Source: a virus
Strand: one strand, 5' to 3'
IMG/VR virus record: IMGVR_UViG_3300043468_000858
Coordinates: 1 to 20,118 of that record
Length of the DNA: 20,118 nt
This document shows positions 7,509 through 16,800 of this stretch, piece after piece. The translations under genes and the position numbers were made by a program. The notes under the pieces are model-generated. The model was not told the DNA's origin. It was given only the letters and a program-made list of their open reading frames with translations, and made no database searches. Every line of letters starts with the position of its first letter. Within the stretch, counting starts at the first letter, position 1.

Positions 7509-8135
7509 TCACTTATTACGTAAAACGTTGTTTGTTAGCCACTCTGCCACACTAGCTCTTGTGGCCTCTATTTCTTCACCTTCATCAGAAGCATCTACGA
7601 GAGTGGCTTCTGTTGATTTAACTTCTTCAAAAAGTTGAGCAGTTGACTCTTCTGCTACTTCAGTCTTTTCTTCTGTAGCAGCGACTTCTGAAGCCATTTC
7701 CTTCTTTTCTTCTTTATCTTCTTTCATCATCTTGTCCTTCATTGCTCCCCACTTCTTCTTCATTGCAGCAACAACAGCTTCAAAAGCTTCGTCACTTAAT
7801 GCGTCATATAGCGAGAGCGATTCGTCGGCTTCTGCATCTTCAAAACCGGCCATAACTAATTTTTCTTTACGGCTACGATCTTTTTCCTTTTTCTTCATTT
7901 CTTCCATATCCTTGTTCACTGCTGCTAAATCTTTTTGTAAGTTAGCAATAGTCTCTTCTAATGTTGTTACCTTTGAAGCATAAGCTTGAATTTCAGTATC
8001 TTTAGCAGCTAAAGCGGCCTCTAATTCTGAAGTATTATTTTCAACCTTGACTTCTTCGGCTACAGCTACAACTTGTACAGCTTCTTCTACCACTGGGGCA
8101 GTATCTAGCTGCTTCTCTTCGATGTTTTCTGACAT
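7509..8135 (-). CDS. Nested capsid scaffold from an internal in-frame start
   Basis: Codon 264 of the protease gene is an ATG preceded by AAGGAG at a spacing of 8 bases, as good as any start in the window. Translation from it would give a 208-residue protein consisting only of the charged, helical part: a Glu/Val/Ala-rich linker, a coiled coil (residues ~297-350 of the parent) and Lys/Glu-rich segments. Such composition is typical of scaffolding proteins that occupy the procapsid core and are removed by the protease. Lambda makes its scaffold Nu3 the same way, from an internal start in the protease gene C. The nested start is seen in the sequence; its use is inferred. Confidence 0.7.
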   Translation of the reverse strand: MSENIEEKQLDTAPVVEEAVQVVAVAEEVKVENNTSELEAALAAKDTEIQAYASKVTTLEETIANLQKDLAAVNKDMEEMKKKEKDRSRKEKLVMAGFEDAEADESLSLYDALSDEAFEAVVAAMKKKWGAMKDKMMKEDKEEKKEMASEVAATEEKTEVAEESTAQLFEEVKSTEATLVDASDEGEEIEATRASVAEWLTNNVLRNK

Positions 8136-8924
8136 ATTAACTTCTCCTTCTGAAACATTGGAAATAGTTTGTTCTTCATTAACAGAGAAAGCCTTGCTAG
8201 AATCAAGAATTATACTTCTAGGATTTGCTGGTCTGGATACTAAACCCTTACCAGAAAAAGAAATATCTCTCAATAATCTACCAATTTGATAGCCTTCGTA
8301 TTCTCCGGTTCCACCGTATGCTCTAAGATGTTTTGTTAAAAATGCCGAGTCTTCACTTCGTGCTATAACCTTGGTTTGACCAGAGGTGTCTTTAACGGAG
8401 TAATCAAAACCGGCGAATAAACATTCCATCGAAACGAACCACTTGCCTTGCTCTATCTCTGATATAATCTTACTCATCCTCTCTCTGTTCTCTGGATTAG
8501 TCCAGCTGTTATAAATTACAGCTTCGGTTACGATATCGAACTGAGATGGGGCGTCATCATTTTCAGTTGCGCCGATTTTATTGCCATCTTGATCAACAAC
8601 ATAACTTCCAGTGATATGTCCTATGATGTCATTTTCATTATGCATTAAGTTGAATTGTTTATCTTCTGGGGTACTACGAGCCGCCCAAGTTTGCTGCGGA
8701 TCGAAAACATCGTCGTTTTTATTCCACCCAGTAGAAACAAGAATTGATTTGATATAGTAAAGATCAATTTGATTAGGATTGCTAGAAGCCTTTACTTTAT
8801 CAATCAATCGCTTAATTGAATTTGTTTCGGTTGTTAACACAGCTTGCGAACAATAAGCTACAGTCGTATCACTTTTGATACGTTCTGATACTCCGTCAGC
8901 TATTTCTTGTGCATATATCTTCAT
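7509..8924 (-). CDS. Prohead protease fused to scaffold domain
   Basis: 471 residues. The N-terminal ~245 residues look like a prohead maturation protease of the U35/S78 type: STGWNKNDDVFDP at 64-76, candidate catalytic His in FNLMHNENDIIGHI (H95 or H103), candidate catalytic Ser in KWFVSMECLF (S165), and the closing signature FSGKGLVSRPANP (223-235). The rest is acidic and lysine-rich, with a coiled coil (~297-350), and has the character of a scaffold. The protease would self-cleave and digest scaffold inside the procapsid before DNA packaging. The ribosome binding site is AAGGA, 6 bases before the ATG. A gap of 66 bases upstream carries a promoter-like element, so capsid expression may restart here after the fibre cassette. 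The catalytic assignment is inferred from motif patterns. Confidence 0.83.
   Translation of the reverse strand: MKIYAQEIADGVSERIKSDTTVAYCSQAVLTTETNSIKRLIDKVKASSNPNQIDLYYIKSILVSTGWNKNDDVFDPQQTWAARSTPEDKQFNLMHNENDIIGHITGSYVVDQDGNKIGATENDDAPSQFDIVTEAVIYNSWTNPENRERMSKIISEIEQGKWFVSMECLFAGFDYSVKDTSGQTKVIARSEDSAFLTKHLRAYGGTGEYEGYQIGRLLRDISFSGKGLVSRPANPRSIILDSSKAFSVNEEQTISNVSEGEVNMSENIEEKQLDTAPVVEEAVQVVAVAEEVKVENNTSELEAALAAKDTEIQAYASKVTTLEETIANLQKDLAAVNKDMEEMKKKEKDRSRKEKLVMAGFEDAEADESLSLYDALSDEAFEAVVAAMKKKWGAMKDKMMKEDKEEKKEMASEVAATEEKTEVAEESTAQLFEEVKSTEATLVDASDEGEEIEATRASVAEWLTNNVLRNK
8144..8149 (-). promoter_or_regulatory. Internal ribosome binding site for the nested scaffold
   Basis: AAGGAG on the minus strand within the protease gene, 8 bases before the in-frame ATG at 8133-8135. 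The encoded residues (SEGEVN) lie in the linker between protease and scaffold domains, so the site does not disturb a folded domain. Confidence 0.75.
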
Positions 8925-8945
8925 ATTTTTTCCTTGGTGTCTCTC

Positions 8946-8964
8946 AAGATAATATACACAAAAA
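8946..8964 (-). promoter_or_regulatory. Candidate late promoter, copy 2
   Basis: Minus-strand TTTTTGTGTATATTATCTT matches the element at 5932-5950 at 17 of 19 positions. It lies about 22 bases before the protease start, in a 66-base gap that is otherwise AT-rich without a hairpin. A TATATT box is present but no -35 box at normal spacing. Confidence 0.5.
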
Positions 8965-8990
8965 TCGTATAAACATATTAAATTGATTAC

Positions 8991-9371
8991 TTAACGATCA
9001 CCAGTTAGTGAGGCATTAAAATCTTGAGGAGTAACCGGCGGGAGGTTATCATTATCGATAACTGTTACAGTTCCATCTTCATTCATAGTAAATTGACCAA
9101 CTAAAGATAATGAATTATATATTGCTTCGGGCTTTATACTAGCAATAAATTGGCCTAAAGCATAGTGTAATTTAAATACTTCCACGGCGTTTGGTCCAAG
9201 GGCTTCAGCAATTTCTGATGGTTTTAATCCATAAGGATTGCTCCAAAATAAGACCGTACCATCATTAAAAGAGTCAGTTATTTGATGAAAAGTCTGACGG
9301 GCTTGATTAATGATTTGTTTAGCGGACTGTTCTGCTAGGTTTGGCTGAACGTTACCATCTAAAATACTCAT
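8991..9371 (-). CDS. Conserved hypothetical phage protein, 126 residues
   Basis: A soluble 126-residue protein. The N-terminal ~50 residues are helical (QSAKQIINQARQTFHQITDSF), the middle has LKPSEIAEALGPNAVEVFKLHYALGQFI and a KPEAIYNSLSLVGQFTMNEDGTVTV segment, and the C-terminus is polar. Proteins of this kind occur just after fibre genes in environmental phages but I know no demonstrated function. Its ATG overlaps the TGA of the 58-residue gene (ATGA), so the two are translationally coupled and probably made in similar amounts. A ribosome binding site (GGAG) lies 8 bases before the ATG, inside the upstream gene. A small chaperone or assembly partner for the fibre is one possibility. Confidence 0.75.
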   Translation of the reverse strand: MSILDGNVQPNLAEQSAKQIINQARQTFHQITDSFNDGTVLFWSNPYGLKPSEIAEALGPNAVEVFKLHYALGQFIASIKPEAIYNSLSLVGQFTMNEDGTVTVIDNDNLPPVTPQDFNASLTGDR

Positions 9372-9544
9372 ATTATTTCTCCATTATTTATGCTTGATAT
9401 GTAGTTTATAACAACTTCGTTAACTTCTTCTTGAGTTGGATAATGATCAAATTTGAAAAATTGAGTTGAATTTTCATCAATAGCAACTCTCGCCCTATAT
9501 TTATTCGCGGGATCAAGAAAGACTTCGGTAATAGTATAATTCAT
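9368..9544 (-). CDS. Small phage protein, 58 residues
   Basis: A short gene filling the otherwise empty space between the beta-helix fibre and the 126-residue gene. The product starts MNYTITEVFLDPANKYRARV and ends SINNGEII; it is polar with a probable beta-hairpin followed by a helix. The start follows the fibre stop (TAG at 9552-9554) by 7 bases and has AGGTGA directly upstream; the stop overlaps the next start as ATGA. The tight coupling on both sides, the absence of in-frame stops and the good composition support a real gene. No family is recognised; it may be an accessory of the fibre. Confidence 0.8.
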   Translation of the reverse strand: MNYTITEVFLDPANKYRARVAIDENSTQFFKFDHYPTQEEVNEVVINYISSINNGEII

Positions 9545-9551
9545 ATTTCAC

Positions 9552-12500
9552 CTATGCTTGTATTATAGTGAGATCGTCTACGTATCCAGTATAAGATGAA
9601 CCACCCCAACATTCTGCTGATATGTCTACTACTCCAACTTCGGTAGGAGTAAAAGTTAGAGTAACTTGCTGCCAAGTGTCCAAAGTTGATGTCACATAAC
9701 TTGTAATATCATTAGGAACGCCAGCTATTTGTCCACCCTTAATTCTTAGTCCCAAGTTTAGCAAATCATTATTTCTTCTCATCCATGCTTTTATTGTAAC
9801 CAAAGCGTTTGCATTAACTGCTACTGTAGCTATCTTAAAATCTAATGGATAAAAAGATCCTCTAAAAGTAGTGCTTGTTGGGGCCAAACTCCATGAGTAT
9901 CCAGAATTAGTTTTTCTAACATTTGTTTGTGCGCGTATAATTCCGGCATCTGTTGTTATTAAATAATTGCCGCTAGTATTATCATGATTAGAACTATATA
10001 TTCTACTATTTCCCCAAGTATAACAACCGAATTCTAAACTGTCATTTATAGTGCAATTTTTTAAGAATATTTCGCCATTAAATAAATACATTCCATAGGT
10101 ACTTCCATTGTTAGTGGTTGTACAGTTAACATAATTTTCATTATCTGCAACATAGTATCTTACTGCGTCACCAGCATTTTGAATAAAGTTACCATTTATG
10201 AAAGTATTATTAGAACCACCATCTATAAAAATACTATAATTATTATGTGCTGACAATATATAATTAAATCTATTATATCCACAACCCTGAGTCATAAATA
10301 TTGAATTATTAGCATGATTAGTACCTATAAATTTGTTAAATATATTTCCATTACAACCAAAACTCAATGCAAGTCCCTGCGAAGACGAGCTAGAACTCTT
10401 TAAAACGTCAAATATATTTTCACTAGTACCGCCAGTAATATCAAAAGAATATTCAGAAGAACCAACGGATTCTATTGTTCCATGATTGCCAAAAGCACAT
10501 CCGGCTAGTCTCAGTGTTCTGTGATATCTTACCATTCCTAATTTGTTTATTCGTATATAATTGAAATTACTGGAAGCAAAACAATATCCAAAACCGTTAA
10601 GACCATCATAGAATGTATCAAGATTTTGAACACTCATGTTGGTTCTATCCCATCCAAATTCATAATTAATATAATTTCCGACAAATCCACCTTCGGCAAA
10701 ACTTTGATTAACAGTTGAAACGGTATTTAATATTGGAGTTTTTATACTTTCTCGTTTATATGTAGTAACATTTTCTGTAACTCCATAATAACCTCCTCTA
10801 TGTGTGGTACTTGAAGTATTGATACCAAGATTGGCCCCTTGACCAATCATTACTCTAGTTCCGTTAATGCTCATAATAGGATACCATAACTCATCAGTAG
10901 TATTTTTGCTAATCAAAGATTGAAGATTTAAACTATCTGGTAAGGATGGAGCTTTGCAAGCAATTATATTACTAAGTAAAAATGTCTGTGCGCCACGATC
11001 AGTGTCAACATATAAAGCAATACTATTAATGGTACTACTCATCGATGATCCAAGATCAATTGTAAAAGGAATCCAGTTATTGTTAACAACTATTGCTGGA
11101 ATATTAAATGTATGTACTGTAGTATCTCCAGTTGCATCAGAGCATAATCGTAGACTAATATCGCCATTTACAGTTGAAGTACCAGCAGTTTGTTTAATAT
11201 AAAAACTAAGCTGTTGATAGCCGCTTAGATTAAGGGTTCCCGTTGATTTGTATGCGGCCTTACCGGTGACAAATGCTGCCCCAATAGCAATACTATCAGA
11301 ACAGTCTCCTTCTTTAGAATCTCCAGCAGCAACATCTATAGTAGATAACGAAGTTGTGACATTAGTAGCAGCTGTCCATACTGTTCTTGGATTAGATGCT
11401 GTTCCTCTATTGCCACAACTAGCTATATTTGCTGTAACAGCACTATTTAATGTAACAACCCTATGAGTCATCTTTCTTAAGATACCATTACTAGCTGTTT
11501 GATTAAAATTACCACTAGATCCCACAAGATCGCAACTGCTGCCACTGACATTTGAAACTGTCCACACTCCATTAGCATTAGTATTTCCACCAGTTGAAGT
11601 AACGAGATTAACTAAAACTGTATCTCCGTCACCTATACCCAAAGAAGCCATTGTGCTAGCACAAGTTACTCTTATGGGGCTAGCATTTGTGGCAGTAACC
11701 ACATTGCTAGTTCCTGCTCCAACTCTACCGCTAAGGGTTGACCATGTTCCACTTCCAACTATAGTTGGTGCTGGACTTCCCATAATTCTAACTGTGTCAC
11801 CGGGTATTAATTTTGCTGGCGCAATACCATTAGCATTAGTAACAGTTGTGAATGTTTTGCATCTTCCTCCAATATAATATTGTCTATTAGTTTGAGTAGA
11901 AACGTTAAGACCCGCACCATTTACTATTACTACTCTTAAATTAGTAGAATCTATTCTTTGTGTTATATTAAGTGGAGTATAATTAGTACCATTGAATATA
12001 TTTAAAAGTTGTTCTGGAGGTTTTTCGTATGACGTAGCAGATGATCCTGCTTCTATCTGAAGGCCACAGATATAAACACCATCAACATCATTTCCTTCAT
12101 AGCCAGCCAAATTTAAAGCGGTAGATGAACTTGGAAGTAGAGCTATTTCTAAAGTATCTGCGGCCAAAGAACCAATACTTCCGCTAGTATTTGCTGTTAA
12201 TAATAATCTATACCATCCATTGCCAGCATTTACTATGTTAGAAGACACAGAAGGATCAGCACCTGTGGCTTCAACAACTCCTGTGCTAAGATTATATCTA
12301 GCGGTTTTAGAATCACTAGCAAGTCTCAATAATACCTTAATTTTTTCCGCAGCTTTAACATAAACAGAGATAGTATACTGACTTCCAGTATTCCATGGAG
12401 TATACAAACTTGTTGCTTGCCAAAATCTCATATTATTTGTGAGTGGAGCGGCTTCTGACAATTTATAAACGGTAGCATCAATTCCACTTGGACCAGCTAT

Positions 12501-12749
12501 GGATTCTTTACCAATTTTTGCTGCTGTTAATCCGCCGTTAAGATACAAACAATTACTATACCAAGCAAGATTTTTGGTAGGAGCTATAGTATTATTATTT
12601 GGAAAATTTGCGCTTGCTGATGTTAATATGCCAAAAACGTTACTAGATCCAGCAGCTAAAGCTCCGTCTGTACCACTAGCCAAAAGAGCAAAGCTAGTTC
12701 CACTAAAGTTATCATCACCATTTTCACTGTCTAAAAAGAATGTTGGCAT
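9552..12749 (-). CDS. Beta-helix tail fibre/spike with carbohydrate-binding-like modules
   Basis: 1065 residues. The N-terminus FFLDSENGDDNFSGTSFA is the 'D-x-x-x-G-x-D-x-x-x-GTS' lead that usually opens phage beta-helix proteins. Residues ~114-245 form a jelly-roll-like carbohydrate-binding-like module (YTISVYVKA, GWYRLLL, LQIEAGSSATSYEKP). A second lead (QYYIGGRCKTFT ... IPGDTVRIMGSPAP, ~288-327) follows. Another beta-sandwich (~500-600; LSGYQQLSFYIKQ, DISLRLCSD) precedes a right-handed beta-helix at ~690-940 with Asn/Gly-rich turns (SNNTFINGNFI, GEIFLKNCTI). The C-terminus (~972-1065) is a third beta-sandwich ending SYTGYVDDLTI. Such proteins bind or cut surface polysaccharide; no catalytic residues could be assigned here. 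The gene ends 7 bases before the 58-residue gene. Confidence 0.87.
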   Translation of the reverse strand: MPTFFLDSENGDDNFSGTSFALLASGTDGALAAGSSNVFGILTSASANFPNNNTIAPTKNLAWYSNCLYLNGGLTAAKIGKESIAGPSGIDATVYKLSEAAPLTNNMRFWQATSLYTPWNTGSQYTISVYVKAAEKIKVLLRLASDSKTARYNLSTGVVEATGADPSVSSNIVNAGNGWYRLLLTANTSGSIGSLAADTLEIALLPSSSTALNLAGYEGNDVDGVYICGLQIEAGSSATSYEKPPEQLLNIFNGTNYTPLNITQRIDSTNLRVVIVNGAGLNVSTQTNRQYYIGGRCKTFTTVTNANGIAPAKLIPGDTVRIMGSPAPTIVGSGTWSTLSGRVGAGTSNVVTATNASPIRVTCASTMASLGIGDGDTVLVNLVTSTGGNTNANGVWTVSNVSGSSCDLVGSSGNFNQTASNGILRKMTHRVVTLNSAVTANIASCGNRGTASNPRTVWTAATNVTTSLSTIDVAAGDSKEGDCSDSIAIGAAFVTGKAAYKSTGTLNLSGYQQLSFYIKQTAGTSTVNGDISLRLCSDATGDTTVHTFNIPAIVVNNNWIPFTIDLGSSMSSTINSIALYVDTDRGAQTFLLSNIIACKAPSLPDSLNLQSLISKNTTDELWYPIMSINGTRVMIGQGANLGINTSSTTHRGGYYGVTENVTTYKRESIKTPILNTVSTVNQSFAEGGFVGNYINYEFGWDRTNMSVQNLDTFYDGLNGFGYCFASSNFNYIRINKLGMVRYHRTLRLAGCAFGNHGTIESVGSSEYSFDITGGTSENIFDVLKSSSSSSQGLALSFGCNGNIFNKFIGTNHANNSIFMTQGCGYNRFNYILSAHNNYSIFIDGGSNNTFINGNFIQNAGDAVRYYVADNENYVNCTTTNNGSTYGMYLFNGEIFLKNCTINDSLEFGCYTWGNSRIYSSNHDNTSGNYLITTDAGIIRAQTNVRKTNSGYSWSLAPTSTTFRGSFYPLDFKIATVAVNANALVTIKAWMRRNNDLLNLGLRIKGGQIAGVPNDITSYVTSTLDTWQQVTLTFTPTEVGVVDISAECWGGSSYTGYVDDLTIIQA

Positions 12750-12750
12750 A

Positions 12751-13827
12751 TCAAGTCCTATTTAATGAATTTTTAAATGTTTGTAATATACTGTTGTATG
12801 ATGAAGCTTCTGATATTGTCAATCCTTGTCCCAATGAATAGTCACTTAATCGTAGATTACTATAATATCCAGCACTTTGTCTAAATAGCAAAAATGTTGG
12901 AGTAAATCGCGTTAAGGTGGCAGTAACTGGTGTGGTGTTAGTACTTCCAATCTGTGATCCACCTTGATAGACTCTAGAATCTGTTGTTGTTAATCTAGAA
13001 TTAATTAAATGAGTCGCTGGAGATACTAGACCTGTTGACAGTGGACTTAATTGAGCATTTATACCATTCTGGGTTATTGTGGATCTTACATTGGCATATC
13101 CGCTTAGTAATTGAATTGATAATATCCATACATCAACATATGAAGATGTAGAATAAACTATAGTTTGTCCAGCCGCAGATATTGCTGTTGTGGAAACAGT
13201 AGCTGCTATATGTAAATTATCTATTAGTGAACCAATAGCTCCAACCATAGAAGGAGAAAATCCAGTATCTAAATACTTAGTTCCAACATTTTGCTGGGTG
13301 GGATCAGCTCCACTAGAAGTTAATCCAGCATTACTGCCAGTTTCTGAATAATCTCCACTAACAAAATTGTAGTTAATGTCTTTGCCAAAACCATAGGATG
13401 GAGATAACCAATTTGTAGATAAATATATTGGCACTAGTGCAGAATTTAAATTATCTCCACAAAATAAATTAAGTCTATAAAATTTGCTCCTCAACCCAGC
13501 ACTATCTATGCTATTGCAAAAAGTGTTTAAAGCCGTAATTGTTCCAGCACTAGCACTTCCACCATTGGCTTGAACATTATTTAGCCATAGCTGAACATCT
13601 GGATGATTATTACCACTTAATATTAACTGAGATGATTTTTTGGTATTATCGAATGCGGGAATGAAGGGTTGGGCCTGCTTTATAATATCAAGACTAAGTG
13701 CATCACTATTAGTTGCAACAACTTCTACAAACGGCTGACCTTTATAAATAACATCCATAGTCAATAATTGACTTTTTTTAGGAAGTCGTGTTGATCTTTG
13801 GAATGTATTTTGTCTTATACTAAACAT
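12751..13827 (-). CDS. LamG/concanavalin-like phage structural protein
   Basis: 358 residues. It contains features of a very common phage virion family: WLNNVQANGGSASAGTITAL (~80-100), then FYRLNLFCGDNLNSALVPIY (~116-135), GTKYLDTGFSP (~182-192) and the C-terminal LSDYSLGQGLTISEASSYN (~325-345) ending FKNSLNR. The central part (~185-325) is a beta-sandwich of LamG/concanavalin type by analogy. Such proteins sit next to fibres and probably bind sugars or decorate the virion; the receptor is unknown. The stop is one base from the start of the next gene and the start follows the giant fibre's stop by 3 bases, so the cassette is translated as a unit. Confidence 0.75.
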   Translation of the reverse strand: MFSIRQNTFQRSTRLPKKSQLLTMDVIYKGQPFVEVVATNSDALSLDIIKQAQPFIPAFDNTKKSSQLILSGNNHPDVQLWLNNVQANGGSASAGTITALNTFCNSIDSAGLRSKFYRLNLFCGDNLNSALVPIYLSTNWLSPSYGFGKDINYNFVSGDYSETGSNAGLTSSGADPTQQNVGTKYLDTGFSPSMVGAIGSLIDNLHIAATVSTTAISAAGQTIVYSTSSYVDVWILSIQLLSGYANVRSTITQNGINAQLSPLSTGLVSPATHLINSRLTTTDSRVYQGGSQIGSTNTTPVTATLTRFTPTFLLFRQSAGYYSNLRLSDYSLGQGLTISEASSYNSILQTFKNSLNRT

Positions 13828-13830
13828 TTA

Positions 13831-16800
13831 TCACCCATAGTTTTGAGAGAAGCTGCCGTACCAATAGGTTCCATCACTAATAAAACTATATATATCAACT
13901 TTACTAGCGGTAATTGTTGCTGTTGGAATGGCACTATCGGCCCATCTTACTCCAGTAAAAGTGGCAGTATAATTTCCAGAGCCACTATTAAGAAACAAAC
14001 TAAAACTCTTGCCAGCAGTTGCTGTTGGCATGGTAAATGTACAATTACCAGTTAGTGTGCATGTTTGAACAGTTCCACTAGTTAAGCTTATTGTTTGAGA
14101 TGTGCTACTATTTCCAATAGCCACAACGCTTTCTGTGAAACTATCAAAAGTAAGATTACCATTGACAATTAATCCACTACTAATTACTCCACTACCTATA
14201 ACGTGTAGTTGAGCACTTGGAGTTTGAGTTCCAATGCCAACTTTACCATCATCCATCACATTGAACAAACTATTAGAATTTCTAACTATATTGAAGTAGC
14301 CAGATGGTATTGCTATGCTAGATGTAGAATTAGTAAATAGTGTTTTTGATGAAGCAAATGCTAATCTATTAAAGTTATTTCCCACTAAAGATGTAAATAT
14401 TGTATTACCAGCGGCTCGACCAACTTGAAAATATGTGGTTGCAACAGAGTCAGCCCATGTTCCTGTCCAGCCATCTAAACCTCTAAAAATATTTTGACCA
14501 CCAACCTTAATGTTTATATCTGAATATGTGCTTGTGGCTTCTATTGATGGAGATCCAGCGACATTTCCATCGGCATTCAAAATTAAAGAAGATCCAGTTC
14601 CTATAAATCTACCGCTACCAGTAACATCTAAGCGATAGGATGGATTATTATTACCTATACCAACATTACCATCGTTTCTAACAAATAATAATGGGCTGTT
14701 TCCACTATTGACCACATTAAGTGCTGAACTAGCACTTGTTGATCCAGAACCAGCAATAGTTAATCTGCATGTGCCAAGTGGGCTTGTTGTTCCAATACCA
14801 ATAGTACCAGAATTAGTCATCCTCATTAGTTCAACGCCGCCGGGAGTGAATCTTACATGCTGATTATTTGCTCCCGCATTAAGATATCCATGTCCTATAT
14901 TAATATATTGAGATACCGTTCTTCCAAGATCAACATAGCCACCATCTGGAGAAAATACTACACTAGGACCATTAGCATTAATTTCTAGATTACCGTTAGT
15001 ACCACTCCAAATAAAATTTCTAGTTTTTGATGTTCCGCTTCCTACAATATAGAGTTTAGCACTATTATCAATATAAGTATCTCCAACAACATGCAAAGCT
15101 CCGCTTGGAGTGGTGGTTCCAATACCAACGTTTCCCTCTACAATCAAACCATTAGTTGGAGAAGTTACATTATATGCTGATCCTATAGATACTCCACCAC
15201 TAATTGCTACTAAACCGCTAGGTGCGGTAAAACCAACACCAAATCTTCCGCCTCCATTACAAACATAAGATACTTGATTAGTTGATGCTCCGCTATGTAA
15301 CTGATACCTAGAATTTCCAAACTCTGTAATTGTAGCATTAGTGAGAATACTACCTCTTATTACTGCTGATCCATTAACATCTAATTTGTATCCCGCTTGT
15401 GGTACACTTGTTCCAATACCAACATTAGTACCATTATCATAAATTAAACTATTACCTAGTCCGCTACCACCAGTTCCAAACTTGCTTAAATAATTAGCAG
15501 TCCCTACCGGTAGTAGTCCACTTACGCTACTATTGAAATCAGTAATATTTGATGATGTATGAGTATGGCCGCTAACGCTTACACTAGTACCATTAACGGT
15601 TAATCCATTAACGAAGTTATGAATTGCATTAACCGTTCGTGCATTATCAACATGTAAATATTGAGAGTGATCATCATCACCTAATCCGAATAAGCTGCCG
15701 TGATCATTCTGAGAAACTCCAGCAATAGTACTAATCACAGATACTCGTATATCAAGAATACTATATAAATAGCATTTTGGAGTGTTAGTAAAATCACTAT
15801 CACCAGCAAATATTAGTCGATAAAGAGGTTTAACTTCGCTTAATGGAAGATTAGTAAGATTAACATCACTCCAAGAGTTATTACTTTCAGCAGAGCCGGG
15901 ATTGCTGTCTACTCTCTGACCCATAATACTAATTATAGGATCATCAATCTGATTAGTTGCAAGAATCCATACTGCGAAATATCTTGTTGCTCCACCGGGA
16001 CTAACATCTGGAGTTGTCCAAGTTCCACCGCTTAATAAGTTATACTGTGGACCATTAACTCCATACTTTACTGGATAATTTGTGGCGGTATTCTTAACCC
16101 ACTGACCAGTGTTTCCTTGGTGATAATAAACTGGAATTTGAGCAATCGGACTTAACTCTTGACAGAACGGATCAGTGCTAGGACTATTAGTAATATTTAT
16201 CTCAATATCTTCTTGATAAAGAGTACCATTACCAATCGCTATTGTAGCATCGCTATTGCTATTTCCATTTCCGCTAGTAGAGTAATTACCAATGCTCAAA
16301 CCGCCAACATATTGTGAGCCAAAAGTATTATGAATCCACTTGTGAGTGCTAGTATCCATCACAATACCGTGACGTTCTTCAGCAAAAAAAGTCATTTGTC
16401 CACTAGGACCAACTCCACTGTTCCAAGCTACATATGCGATAGGAATATCACTACTAAAATCAAAGCTTGTAGTTTTATTTGATATTTGATTATTAACAGT
16501 ATCAAAATGAATATAATTAATTTGAGTAAGATTAGGTATAGTTAAACTATCACCACTAGTTTTAACAACTTTGATGCCTTTATTGTAATAACTATATGAA
16601 CTTCCTGTGGGTTCTATTCTAAATATGTTACCACTAACACTAATTCTACTATCAGTTCTATTGACAAATCCTTGAGGCTGTTGACTGTCAACGTGAACTA
16701 AGTTTGTAGAAGCAACGGTATAAACGCCGCTATTATTAGTAATATTAATATCATAACCAGCAAGAATATTTTTAACTGGTAATAAACCACTAACGGAAGA

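Noticed and set aside
8925-8990. Terminator before the protease gene
   Set aside because: The gap has a T-run but no GC-rich hairpin next to it.
9552-12749. Polysaccharide lyase or endosialidase assignment for the beta-helix protein
   Set aside because: No catalytic residue set could be picked out by eye; binding alone is equally possible.
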